A stretch of DNA of 55,011 nucleotides from UBA8516 sp964434855 (GTDB lineage: Archaea; Thermoproteota; Nitrososphaeria; Nitrososphaerales; Nitrosopumilaceae). Below the pieces are notes generated by a model. It ran no database searches, was not told the DNA's origin, and saw only the letters and a list, made by a program, of their open reading frames with translations. This document shows, piece by piece, positions 26,274 to 34,296 of this stretch (its first letter is position 1; the number at the start of each line of letters is the position of its first letter). A program made the position numbers and the translations under genes. The stretch covers positions 1 to 55,011 of the forward strand of contig CAYSWR010000005.1 in NCBI GenBank assembly GCA_964434855.1. Reading direction: 5' to 3'.

Positions 26274-27320
26274 ATGGGCATAGGTGCTCCTCAGAAAATA
26301 TTTGGTTCTGTAAAATCTTTTAGTGCCCGTGGTAGGCTTCTTTCAAAGGGAGAACTGCAAACATTAGCTGAATCACGAAACTTGGAAGAACTTGTAACAA
26401 GAATAAAGAGTACTGTATACATCAGTGCTGTTTCAAAGCTTACAAAACCAATTACCGCTGAAAAAATTGAATCTGCCCTTAGAAGTCATCTTGCAGATAT
26501 TCATTTTTCTCTTGCAAAATCTGTAGGTGGAGGTTCAAAAATTCTGAATGTATACTATCTAAAATTTTTGATCTGGAATTTAAAACTAATTTTCAAAGGA
26601 AAAGTTTTGGGAAGATCATATGAGGAAATAGAACCTTATGTAAACCTGCATGCAGAAGAATTGATAGGACGACGTGATATGGTAGTAAAAGCACTTGTAG
26701 CAAAGGACATGGAAGAAGCTGTGTCAAGTCTTGCAACAAGTGAGTTTGGTGAAGAAATTGCAAAAGCAGTTTCATTGTATAATGAAAAGAAGAATCTTCA
26801 GGTATTTGATACATATTTGGACAAAGTTTTTTACAAACAACTAGACAGTGCGCTAAAAGCGTCAGGAGAACATGGTCTTGTACATCTAATAGGAATGGAT
26901 ATTGATTTTTACAATTTGCTTAGTATTTTACGTGGAAAGTTCTGGGGACTAGATGAACAACATATACAAGATCTTATAGTAACCCATACAACATTAGCAC
27001 CTAAAGATTTGCTTGGTAAAATGATAAGTGCGGAATCGATAAAAGATGCAATGTCAGAACTTTCAAGCACTGTTTACAAAGATTTAGTTCCACAAATTGA
27101 TAATGCAATTGATGCGTTATCAGAATTTGAAAGAGCTTTTGAGCTTGCCATTTACAAAGCAGTCAATAGAACTTTTACTAGAATGTTTAGCTTTGCAACA
27201 GTGATTGGAATTTTGAAACTAACAACATATGAAATAAGAAACATATCGGCAATTGCATTTGCCGTAGAGCAACAGATACCTGCACAAACAGTAATATCAA
27301 AGCTTGTTATAGCAGAATAG
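26274..27320 (+). CDS. atpC: A-type ATPase subunit C (d-subunit), detached cluster 2 copy
   Basis: Helical subunit of 348 aa recognised as AtpC by its repeated three-part layout, internal LIWNLKLIFKGKVLGRSYEE block and C-terminal TYEIRNISAIAFAVEQQIPA motif, the region where C subunits carry (E)xxN(I/L)R. It is separated from the rest of cluster 2 by atpI, the rhodanese gene and amt. Sequence differs strongly from the cluster 1 C subunit at 11009-12076, so it is the natural partner of the cluster 2 enzyme. Confidence 0.87.
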   Translation: MGIGAPQKIFGSVKSFSARGRLLSKGELQTLAESRNLEELVTRIKSTVYISAVSKLTKPITAEKIESALRSHLADIHFSLAKSVGGGSKILNVYYLKFLIWNLKLIFKGKVLGRSYEEIEPYVNLHAEELIGRRDMVVKALVAKDMEEAVSSLATSEFGEEIAKAVSLYNEKKNLQVFDTYLDKVFYKQLDSALKASGEHGLVHLIGMDIDFYNLLSILRGKFWGLDEQHIQDLIVTHTTLAPKDLLGKMISAESIKDAMSELSSTVYKDLVPQIDNAIDALSEFERAFELAIYKAVNRTFTRMFSFATVIGILKLTTYEIRNISAIAFAVEQQIPAQTVISKLVIAE

Positions 27321-27357
27321 CGATTTTTTGATAATTGGTAAATTCCCTTAGAAATTA

Positions 27358-27478
27358 ATGGGAATCTACTTCCCCCGCCGGAAACATTTTGTTAGGCGTT
27401 GTGATTGGTTTTGGACTACACTTTATAGGTCTTGCTTATTCTGAGATCTCAAAGGGACTTTTACGAACGGTGAGCTAA
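27358..27478 (+). pseudogene. Small membrane-protein gene with apparent one-base frameshift in a C5 run
   Basis: ATG 27358 opens MGIYFP and then meets a run of five C (27372-27376). Removing one C joins it to the frame AGNILLGVVIGFGLHFIGLA, ending at TAA 27476-27478, to give a 39-aa single-TM protein. As written, the ATG frame stays out of register and the hydrophobic frame has no upstream start codon. TTTTGATAATT lies about 27 bp before the ATG. It may be a sequencing error, a pseudogene or a slippery site. Confidence 0.45.
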
Positions 27479-27516
27479 ATATATTATAGACATGTCGTCA
27501 AGGAATACTCACCTTG

Positions 27517-28161
27517 ATGGGAGATAGAGATTACAGGCGTATTATTACAGATGTTATAGAACGCATTAGTCATGATATAAAACCAGAAACTGAAAAGGAT
27601 AACAAAATAATACATTTTTCTGAGGTTACGAGATGCTTACGTCGTTCGTATTTTGATCGAGTAGATCCACTGGAACAAAAAGGATTGAGATTTTCAGATC
27701 TTTTTAGAGAGTTGATAAGAAAAATGCCATATGGTTCAGTACAAGGCGAATTCTCCTTAGATAGCATTAAGCTAAAGATTTATGCTGACATGATAGTTGA
27801 TGACGTAGTCATAATCTTTCGCCCAGTACCTAAACCACCAGAAAGACTGATTGCTAGTGACGTACTGTATCTGAATGCGTGTCTATGGATTATTAAGAAG
27901 ACTGATGGTATCGTATCATACATTGCAGAAAATGGCGATGAAATATCATTTTCTATGATTCGGGATAATAAGATGTTCGAAGAATCCATACGTCGAGTCA
28001 AAATTTTGAATAGCTTACTTGAAGAGAAAAAAATTCCAGTCATAGAACCGTCGTTGGAGTGTAATGCTTGCCAATATTATGAAAAATGTTATCTTAAAGA
28101 AAAGAAACCAGTGAGTTTTTCAATAGAATCTCTACTAGGTTTTAAGGATCAAGAGGAGTAA
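27517..28161 (+). CDS. Cas4/RecB-like Fe-S protein lacking nuclease residues
   Basis: Protein of 214 aa with the four-cysteine pattern of Cas4/Dna2-type Fe-S nucleases: an N-terminal cysteine in the VTRCLRRSYFDR block and C-x2-C-x5-C in CNACQYYEKC. The RecB core is recognisable, but the expected E-x-K strand after YADMIVDD reads VVIIFRP, and the usual Q-x3-Y helix motif is absent (DVLYLNACLWI). It is therefore probably not an active nuclease. ATG 27517 is preferred to the TTG before it; AAATATATTATAG (27478-27490) supplies a TATA box. No CRISPR array or other cas gene is nearby. Confidence 0.7.
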   Translation: MGDRDYRRIITDVIERISHDIKPETEKDNKIIHFSEVTRCLRRSYFDRVDPLEQKGLRFSDLFRELIRKMPYGSVQGEFSLDSIKLKIYADMIVDDVVIIFRPVPKPPERLIASDVLYLNACLWIIKKTDGIVSYIAENGDEISFSMIRDNKMFEESIRRVKILNSLLEEKKIPVIEPSLECNACQYYEKCYLKEKKPVSFSIESLLGFKDQEE

Positions 28162-28185
28162 AAAAGTTCGAATGGGATTTGATCC

Positions 28186-28302
28186 CTATTCTGAGCCAGT
28201 AATTACAGCCGAATGACCTTTGCCGCGTAGTGCAAATAACAATACACCAAAGGCAATGAAAACGCCTGTAGTTATTTCATATGCTATCATCAACTCTGCC
28301 AT
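28186..28302 (-). CDS. 38-aa single-TM small protein, leaderless
   Basis: ATG 28302 to TAG 28186 encodes MAELMIAYEITTGVFIAFGV, then LLFALRGKGH and a short polar tail. One transmembrane helix (about 9-27) is flanked by an acidic N-terminus and basic residues after the helix. The palindromic TATA box TTATATAA (28328-28335) lies about 27 bp upstream on the correct strand, giving a nearly leaderless message. Function unknown. Size and topology resemble small accessory subunits of membrane complexes. Confidence 0.65.
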   Translation of the reverse strand: MAELMIAYEITTGVFIAFGVLLFALRGKGHSAVITGSE

Positions 28303-28327
28303 GTTAAGGAAACTCCTTCCTAGAATC

Positions 28328-28335
28328 TTATATAA
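28328..28335 (-). promoter_or_regulatory. TATA box for the 38-aa small protein
   Basis: TTATATAA is a perfect palindrome about 27 bp upstream of ATG 28302, the normal spacing for leaderless archaeal transcripts. Confidence 0.5.
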
Positions 28336-28406
28336 TTTATCTAAACAAGTTTCACTTTGTACAAATAATCTAAATTTTGGAATTTTATGATATAAAGGAC
28401 AATTTC

Positions 28407-28964
28407 CTACCTAGTAAAATCAAAAACTACAGAGTCTGCCAATCCACTAAATGCAGATGTGGTGCTATAGAATGCCTCACCTTTGATCCTCCATTCGGGA
28501 GTACCTTGTTGTAATGTTAACCAAAATTCAGGATTATTTCCAGTATTTTTTAGTGGTATTTTATCATGTACCAAAAGTGATGAACCAGATAAAACTGTGT
28601 AGTAATTAGAATTTGCATATTGCCCACCAAGTCTTTCTCCAATTTCCCCATATCCTACTTTAATATCATTTTCAAAAATGTTAAAACTTATCATTTCTAG
28701 TAAGATTGGTTTATTATTTGGATTTGAAACATCAAATTTTAATTCTAATGTAGCTTCTTTTTCAGAGACAGATAAAACAGAAATGTCACTTAGTTGAACA
28801 TCTAATGGTTTAATTTCTGAAGAGATTGTATTTAGACTTCCGGGAAGTTCAACATCTTTTGGTACTATATTCTTCAAAAAATCAGAACCTGGTAGTACTG
28901 AAACAGCTAGAATAATTACAGCAAAAATTCCTATTGCTACTCCAACTAGAGGTTTTCTGTTCAA
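28407..28964 (-). CDS. Membrane-anchored LEA-type-2-like protein
   Basis: Protein of 185 aa with an N-terminal transmembrane anchor (about 6-24) and an extracellular beta-sandwich domain. The phrases LELKFDVSNPNNKPILLEMI and FNIFENDIKVGYGEI are typical of the LEA14/WHy domain, including the NPN motif. Such proteins are linked to stress or cell-surface functions but usually have no proven activity. Monocistronic, divergent from the 29002 gene. Confidence 0.65.
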   Translation of the reverse strand: MNRKPLVGVAIGIFAVIILAVSVLPGSDFLKNIVPKDVELPGSLNTISSEIKPLDVQLSDISVLSVSEKEATLELKFDVSNPNNKPILLEMISFNIFENDIKVGYGEIGERLGGQYANSNYYTVLSGSSLLVHDKIPLKNTGNNPEFWLTLQQGTPEWRIKGEAFYSTTSAFSGLADSVVFDFTR

Positions 28965-29001
28965 TGGCCTAAGGAAGTTTGTTCTTCCCTTAAATGTTGA
29001 G

Positions 29002-29355
29002 TTGAAAAGGCTTATAGTTAAAACTTTAGAAAATAATTTTGTGCAGTATCACCAAGCAGTTAGAATAGGTCAAGAAAGAGCGAGAAAATCTCAGATGAAT
29101 CTTTTTAATCATGCAGGATTTGCCATGTTAACACTTACTGTAAAAAAATCAGAAGGAAAATTTGTTCCAGTCGGAGAACAAGAATTTGTTGCAGTTGTTA
29201 ACAAACATGAAGGATGGGTTACAGTTATAGTTGATGAAGAGGGATATGCAAAAGCACAGTCTAAGGTTTTAGAAGAAAACTACGCGCGTGAGATTTTGAA
29301 AAAAGCTGTTGCTGCAGGGATTCCTGAATATACAGGAAAAGTCAAGATAGTATAA
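29002..29355 (+). CDS. Conserved-looking small soluble protein, unknown function
   Basis: Soluble protein of up to 117 aa with mixed alpha/beta character and no recognised motif. The start is uncertain: TTG 29002 opens the longest frame, but GTG 29041 lies about 28 bp after a TATA-like CTTATAGTT and would give a leaderless 104-aa product beginning at VQYHQAVRIGQERARK. The 3' end overlaps the convergent pyrH gene by 14 bp. It is not an ATPase F subunit: the usual N-terminal Rossmann motif is absent. Confidence 0.6.
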   Translation: MKRLIVKTLENNFVQYHQAVRIGQERARKSQMNLFNHAGFAMLTLTVKKSEGKFVPVGEQEFVAVVNKHEGWVTVIVDEEGYAKAQSKVLEENYAREILKKAVAAGIPEYTGKVKIV

Positions 29356-30019
29356 TTTCAGTTCCTTCTGGAGAACCTTTTATTGCCTTTTCTAAGGTTT
29401 TGATATCTGCTTTTATTATTCGCGTTTTAATTTTTGATCTTTCAATCACTTTTAATGCTACTATATCCATCAAGTCATACCCCCCCGCGAATGATTCTTG
29501 ATGTACAAGCATCTTACGAAGCTTTGTAAGCTCGACGCGTTTGAATTTTTTTGCATTCTTGTTTTTGTTAGGATCTGAATCATAGATTGCGTCTACGTCT
29601 GTTGCATTCAAAAATATTGAAGCGCGAACTTTCTCTGCAATAAGTGCAGCGGTTGCATTTGTGCTCTGACCAGGATGTAGACCACCTGTTATTACAATAA
29701 GACCACTGTCAGCAGCATGTGTTACTTCCTTTAGATTAGTAGGAGGATGTGGATATGCCTTGTCTTGCATTGCATAAATCAAGAGTTTTGCATTTAATCT
29801 TGACACTTCAATTCCTAATTCGTCTAATGTTGATTCATCGGCACCGGATGACCTAGCATGTGAGATGTAATGCCTCGCAATTTTGCCTCCACCTGCTACT
29901 ATAATTGGTTGACAAAACTTGCTTATTCTTACAAAAAATGCTGCATAATCCTTTAAGATTTTAGAGTCATCAAATCCAAATAACTTGCCAGACAATTTTA
30001 TTACTATTCTTTTCTTCAT
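29342..30019 (-). CDS. pyrH: UMP kinase (archaeal type)
   Basis: Amino-acid-kinase family enzyme of 225 aa that phosphorylates UMP to UDP. Visible motifs: IVIKLSGKLFG at the N-terminus, IIVAGGGKIAR, VITGGLHPGQSTNATAALIA and FLNATDVDAIYDSDPN. Pairs functionally with pyrB/pyrI elsewhere in the window. It overlaps the HD-phosphohydrolase gene by 4 bp, and the tmk gene precedes both, giving a nucleotide-metabolism operon. A G7 run on its coding strand (about 29480-29486) is intact. Confidence 0.93.
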   Translation of the reverse strand: MKKRIVIKLSGKLFGFDDSKILKDYAAFFVRISKFCQPIIVAGGGKIARHYISHARSSGADESTLDELGIEVSRLNAKLLIYAMQDKAYPHPPTNLKEVTHAADSGLIVITGGLHPGQSTNATAALIAEKVRASIFLNATDVDAIYDSDPNKNKNAKKFKRVELTKLRKMLVHQESFAGGYDLMDIVALKVIERSKIKTRIIKADIKTLEKAIKGSPEGTEIILS

Positions 30020-31263
30020 GATTTGTTTTCACCAAGGATGATCTGTGCTGCAATTTCAACCTTTTTTCTATTTTTTTCAGCAGTATAAACTCGTAACATG
30101 TTCATAAAACCTGAAATTGCAGACACTAATGGGATCTCAGAAATTGGGAGCTCATATCCTTCCTTTTGCATAGAGCCTTTTTTTGATGTCAATATTATTG
30201 ATTGAGATTCTTTTTTAGATGGTGTGAGTGGAATAGTTGGCGTTGTTGATATATCTATAAAAATCTCTGATTCATCTACTTTGGATTTTTTAGAAATTTC
30301 TTTTTTTATCTCAGATGATTTTGCACCAAGTCTTTCTTTACGTGTAAGAATTTTTTCAAATACACATTTGAGTAATCTACGACTCTGATAGTCTTTTGCA
30401 AGTTTACATGCTCTTTTTAGATCGGAAGATTTTGGTGGGAGTGCTATTAATTTTGATATAACAAATTCATCTGTCAGTTGAATGTATTTATCAAGATCAT
30501 ATGAAGTAAATTCAAGTTCATCATCTGCAAGACTCATTGATTCAAGCAACATCACTTCTGCTGATCGTACAGTTTTATGAAAGTAAACAGCTTTGAACAT
30601 TTGGTATCGTGAAATCATCATAGATTCAAATGAATAAAGAGATGATCTGTCAAGAGAAAGTTTTTTTTCATAAACGCCAAGAGACTGAACTATTCTTTTA
30701 AAATCAATTTTTGCGTGTTCTGCACCAGTAAAGTATCCATCTCGTGGGAGATAATCCATCATGTCTGCACTTAATCCACCAGATATGATCTCATTCATGA
30801 ATTGATGCTTTGAATTACCAAATGCAAGTTGTGTTAGAAACTTCTTATCAAAACCAGACTGTGAGAGAAAATCTCCGATTTCAGTCTGAAGTATAAGCTT
30901 TTTACCAATTTCTTCGTGTGTGATTTTCTTTTTCTTTTGTAAAACTTCTTCAAAAAGATGAGAAAATGGACCATGACCAACATCATGCAAAAGGCCACCA
31001 AGTCTGAGATTTGCTACATCATCTGAATTCAAGAATCCTTTATCTTTAAGCACTTCAGCTGCTTGACCAGCTATGTGCATTACACCTAAAGAATGTTCAA
31101 ACCTTGAATGTTGTGCACTGGGATAAACAAGATGTGCACCTGCAAGCTGTCTTATTCTGCGTAGTCTTTGAAAAACGGATGTATCAATTACGTCGATCTC
31201 TGGTTCATAAATTCTGATAAAGTCATGAATCGGATCAACTATCTCAAGATATTTTTTTGTCAT
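30016..31263 (-). CDS. HD-domain phosphohydrolase (dGTPase/SAMHD1-like)
   Basis: Enzyme of 415 aa with the HD metal site: His52 and His57 in HSRFEHSLGV, His93-Asp94 in LLHDVGHGPFSH, and a later Asp in LSADMMDYLPRD. These are the signature motifs of dNTP triphosphohydrolase-like HD proteins. It lies between thymidylate kinase and UMP kinase, which supports a role in nucleotide-pool control. Exact substrate cannot be told from sequence. Confidence 0.85.
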   Translation of the reverse strand: MTKKYLEIVDPIHDFIRIYEPEIDVIDTSVFQRLRRIRQLAGAHLVYPSAQHSRFEHSLGVMHIAGQAAEVLKDKGFLNSDDVANLRLGGLLHDVGHGPFSHLFEEVLQKKKKITHEEIGKKLILQTEIGDFLSQSGFDKKFLTQLAFGNSKHQFMNEIISGGLSADMMDYLPRDGYFTGAEHAKIDFKRIVQSLGVYEKKLSLDRSSLYSFESMMISRYQMFKAVYFHKTVRSAEVMLLESMSLADDELEFTSYDLDKYIQLTDEFVISKLIALPPKSSDLKRACKLAKDYQSRRLLKCVFEKILTRKERLGAKSSEIKKEISKKSKVDESEIFIDISTTPTIPLTPSKKESQSIILTSKKGSMQKEGYELPISEIPLVSAISGFMNMLRVYTAEKNRKKVEIAAQIILGENKS

Positions 31264-31267
31264 TTCT

Positions 31268-31849
31268 TTATTTGATGTATCTTAGAACAACTTCCATTAC
31301 ATCTTTGTTAACTTGTGACTTGGTTTGTAATGCATTTACTATCTCCCATCCAAGCTCTTTGGCTAGAGTTCGATAAGTACGAACTATTTTTTGTGCAAAC
31401 TCTTTATCCTTTTCAAATTTGTCACGTTGAATTTTTTTACGACTAAAAGATTCTCTTGGTTCCACATCAAGAACGATCACAAGATCTTCTTTTGGAAGAC
31501 CTGCATCAAGATTCGATAACCATTCTAATTTAAGGCCATTTGTTACACCATAAACTAGGTTTGATTGATAATATCTATTCATTATTAGTACATAGCCTTT
31601 TGAGAGAGCGTCCTCTATCTCTTTTGATTTTTCCCATCTGTTTGCAGCAAGAAGACAATGAATTACTTGTGGTGGAAATTTTCTTTTTCCACTCAAATAA
31701 TGTTTGATTTCTTTTCCTATAGGAGTGGAGTAATCAGGAAAATTGAAAATTTTGCATTTTAGCTTTCTAGCCTTTAAGGTCTTAGCAAGGAGCTTTGATT
31801 GAGTCCCTTTACCTGCTTGGTCAAATCCTTCTAAAACAATTATCATCAA
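31268..31849 (-). CDS. tmk: Thymidylate kinase (dTMP kinase)
   Basis: P-loop kinase of 193 aa: GFDQAGKGT at residues 8-16, the dTMP-binding loop region NRYYQSNLVYG and the conserved VIVLDVEPRESFSRK. It converts dTMP to dTDP. First gene of a three-gene operon with the HD phosphohydrolase and UMP kinase. Length is slightly short but complete; either of the first two Met codons could be the start. Confidence 0.88.
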   Translation of the reverse strand: MMIIVLEGFDQAGKGTQSKLLAKTLKARKLKCKIFNFPDYSTPIGKEIKHYLSGKRKFPPQVIHCLLAANRWEKSKEIEDALSKGYVLIMNRYYQSNLVYGVTNGLKLEWLSNLDAGLPKEDLVIVLDVEPRESFSRKKIQRDKFEKDKEFAQKIVRTYRTLAKELGWEIVNALQTKSQVNKDVMEVVLRYIK

Positions 31850-31892
31850 ATTGTAATTAATTGAGTTCTAGATAAATTGTGAATCTACAACG

Positions 31893-31899
31893 TTTATAA
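31893..31899 (+). promoter_or_regulatory. TATA box of hsp20
   Basis: TTTATAA is centred about 30 bp before ATG 31926, predicting a leaderless or nearly leaderless heat-shock gene. Confidence 0.45.
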
Positions 31900-31925
31900 C
31901 TAAAAAAACGCTTTATTACATAAAG

Positions 31926-32309
31926 ATGGGTCTAGTACACTATATGGCAAAAGAAGTTTTAAAAGAAATAGGCAATAGATCGCGAGAGTTTTACGAATTT
32001 GTATTACCGCCTATAGATATAATGTTAGATGAGGACACCTTGATTGTTACAATTGATTTACCAGGTTTTGATAAAAAAGATATCAAATTGAGAATAAATG
32101 GAAACATTCTTTCCATAAATGCAAAAAGAGAGACGGATCATGATGGAACTATGGTCTGGCATCAAAGACCACATGAAATTGATAAGAAGATTAGACTTCC
32201 AATTGATGTAAAAGGAGGTGAAGAAGCTGTTGGTTCAGCTAAATATCTTCATGGTGTTCTTACACTAAAGATTCCCATTAAAAATGGAAAAGACATAACA
32301 ATAGAATAG
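31926..32309 (+). CDS. hsp20: Small heat-shock protein, Hsp20/alpha-crystallin family
   Basis: Chaperone of 127 aa. The alpha-crystallin domain (about 40-120) has the typical strands VTIDLPGFDKKDIKLRINGN and SINAKRETD, and a terminal LTLKIPIK carrying an IxI-like element. An inner ATG (31944) is an alternative start. It converges with ubiB without spacer. Likely stress-induced; this is family knowledge, not visible in the promoter. Confidence 0.88.
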   Translation: MGLVHYMAKEVLKEIGNRSREFYEFVLPPIDIMLDEDTLIVTIDLPGFDKKDIKLRINGNILSINAKRETDHDGTMVWHQRPHEIDKKIRLPIDVKGGEEAVGSAKYLHGVLTLKIPIKNGKDITIE

Positions 32310-33884
32310 CTAACGTTTTCTGAGAAGTACAGATATCGCCATTATAATTACAGAACCTATCATACCAACTTGTCCTGCAAACTCATTTGTTGCATATAAT
32401 ACTGCAGAACCAACAAACACTGCAGAAGAAAGAATGCTTCCTGAAAGTAAAATATTTCCAGAATATTTTGGCATCATATTTTGAAATGATCTGTTTTCAT
32501 CAAGATATCGTTTGAGTTCTGGAGCAATAGATATTGTAGCATCAATTGATTTTGCAAATCTGGTGATGGAGTACTTTAGTTCTTCAACATATGCATCCTT
32601 GATAAGATGTTCTTCTTCGAGAATGTTTCGTAAAATATTGATGAATCTGAATTTTACTTTATGAGTAAGATAAATTCCTTCAAGGATTGATGCCATTCTC
32701 ATGTAAAGTGCCAAGTGTTTTGGGAGCTTAAATGGGAATTTGCTCATTGTTTTGTTTGCAAGCTCCATCAGTGCTCTTACTTCCATAGTGTCTGGTTTTT
32801 TTCCATGCATTGCTTGAATTGACATTTCTATTCCTTTTTCTATTACATTTGCATTAAAACCAGGAATAAGCATACCAAGATCATTCATTGCGTTTACTGT
32901 TCGTGGAGGATCCTTTTCAACAAGAGAAAGATATAGTCTGATTAGCTTTAATCGTGTCTCGTTGTCAAGCCTGCCTACCATACCAAAGTCATAAAGTATC
33001 AGAGAACCATCATTTGTTACGGATATGTTCCCAGGATGAGGATCTGCGTGGAATATTTCGTGGTGTAAAAGCATTGTAAAAAAGACTTTGTGAGCCTTGA
33101 TTACAATCTGTTCTCTATCTATTCCAGCTTCATCTAAAGCCTGCACATTAGTTATTTTAATTCCAGGTATGTACTCCATTGTGAGTACGTGTTGTGATGA
33201 ATGATCATCTATGACGGAAGGAATTATTACTTTTGGATAATCACGCATGTTTCTTTTGATTGTTTTTAGATTTTGTAATTCAATTCTGTAATCCATTTCT
33301 TCATGTATTGTTTCTATAAATTGCGATAACATTGCTTCTGCAGAATAGCGCAAATTTGGATCTACAAACTTCATTCCTATGGGAAGAAACTTTTTGAGAA
33401 TTCGGATATCTTCTTCTACAATTTTCTCAATGTTTGGCCTTTGTACCTTGATGACGACATCTTTTTCTTTTATTTTGGCAAGATATACTTGGCCAAGTGA
33501 TGCACCAGAAAGTACATTGGTGTTGATATAATCAAAGTTTTGTTCAATTGGTCCAAGATCATTTTCTATTATTGGTTTGACCTGCTCAAAAGGAGCTGCT
33601 GGTACATCGTCTTGCAATTTTGCAAGCTCTTCCATGTATGGTTGTGGTAAAATGTCAGCTCTTGAAGAAAGCCATTGACCAAGTTTAATGTAAACTGGTC
33701 CAAGACTAACAAATGTGTTGAGAACTTTTCGTGCATTTTTTTGATATCTTTCTACTTTGATGTTTTTACCTTCTTTTTTTACCCATTCTCTTCTATCTTT
33801 TCTAAGTACTAGAATGAGTGGTAATAGTTTGAGAAAAACCCCAATGGTTCTTGTTTTTGATAAGACAGATCTACTCCTAGAAAT
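32310..33884 (-). CDS. ubiB: UbiB/ABC1-family atypical kinase; start codon unclear (ATT?)
   Basis: Kinase-like protein of about 524 aa, membrane-anchored at the C-terminus (two hydrophobic segments). Motifs: SGASLGQVYLAKI (A-rich loop), VVIKVQRP (lysine), FHADPHPGN (catalytic loop) and LYDFGM. The family hallmark KxGQ motif (VYIKLGQWLSSRADILP) and the preceding helices lie upstream of the first ATG (33635), in the same frame. No ATG, GTG or TTG occurs between that region and an in-frame TGA near 33900. ATT 33884, overlapping the previous gene by 8 bp, is the furthest reasonable start. The ATG-only 441-aa form would lack the hallmark motif. Confidence 0.82.
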   Translation of the reverse strand: MSRSRSVLSKTRTIGVFLKLLPLILVLRKDRREWVKKEGKNIKVERYQKNARKVLNTFVSLGPVYIKLGQWLSSRADILPQPYMEELAKLQDDVPAAPFEQVKPIIENDLGPIEQNFDYINTNVLSGASLGQVYLAKIKEKDVVIKVQRPNIEKIVEEDIRILKKFLPIGMKFVDPNLRYSAEAMLSQFIETIHEEMDYRIELQNLKTIKRNMRDYPKVIIPSVIDDHSSQHVLTMEYIPGIKITNVQALDEAGIDREQIVIKAHKVFFTMLLHHEIFHADPHPGNISVTNDGSLILYDFGMVGRLDNETRLKLIRLYLSLVEKDPPRTVNAMNDLGMLIPGFNANVIEKGIEMSIQAMHGKKPDTMEVRALMELANKTMSKFPFKLPKHLALYMRMASILEGIYLTHKVKFRFINILRNILEEEHLIKDAYVEELKYSITRFAKSIDATISIAPELKRYLDENRSFQNMMPKYSGNILLSGSILSSAVFVGSAVLYATNEFAGQVGMIGSVIIMAISVLLRKR

Positions 33885-34272
33885 TTTTGATCTTTTTTGT
33901 CAGAGAATATCCAACGTAGCCAAGTGCTATAGATGCCAGAAATCCTGTGACGAGAGAAAGATTTTTTGATTTTGAATCTTTTTGAATTTTATAAATTTGT
34001 GATGCTATGTTTTTACCACCAATCGCTGCAGTTGCAAGACCAATCAAAACTTCAGGAGCATCAAATATCAGATGACCTACGGGATCTTTTCTTGGATCGA
34101 CCTTATCCATATGGATTAGATATTTATCATCATACTCCCTGATGTGTAATTTACCATATCGATATTGCTTATTTGCACCATTTTTTTGGCCTAGCTTTGT
34201 TTCTTCAGCCTGTTCAAGCATAAAAGGTCTGATTTCTTTTGGGACCTCTATTTCATCCCAAGTCATAAACAA
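33877..34272 (-). CDS. Unknown small protein with C-terminal hydrophobic segments
   Basis: Protein of 131 aa with a polar, charged N-terminal half (starting WDEIEVPKEIRPFML) and two modest hydrophobic stretches near residues 72-88 and 105-122. It overlaps the extended ubiB frame, suggesting translational coupling and perhaps joint function at the membrane. Either of the first two Met codons may start it. No family recognised. Confidence 0.6.
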   Translation of the reverse strand: MFMTWDEIEVPKEIRPFMLEQAEETKLGQKNGANKQYRYGKLHIREYDDKYLIHMDKVDPRKDPVGHLIFDAPEVLIGLATAAIGGKNIASQIYKIQKDSKSKNLSLVTGFLASIALGYVGYSLTKKIKNF

Positions 34273-34296
34273 AAATCTCGTATACTAAATATAACT

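Noticed and set aside
27517..28161. Part of a CRISPR-Cas system
   Set aside because: No repeat array and no other cas gene in the window; the protein has lost the nuclease residues.
29002..29355. Missing ATPase F subunit for cluster 2
   Set aside because: Size fits, but it lacks the N-terminal Rossmann motif and the location is not linked to ATPase genes.
29480..29486. Run of seven C (G on the coding strand) in pyrH, possible phase-variation site
   Set aside because: The reading frame through it is intact and the surrounding kinase sequence is normal; UMP kinase is an unlikely phase-variable gene.
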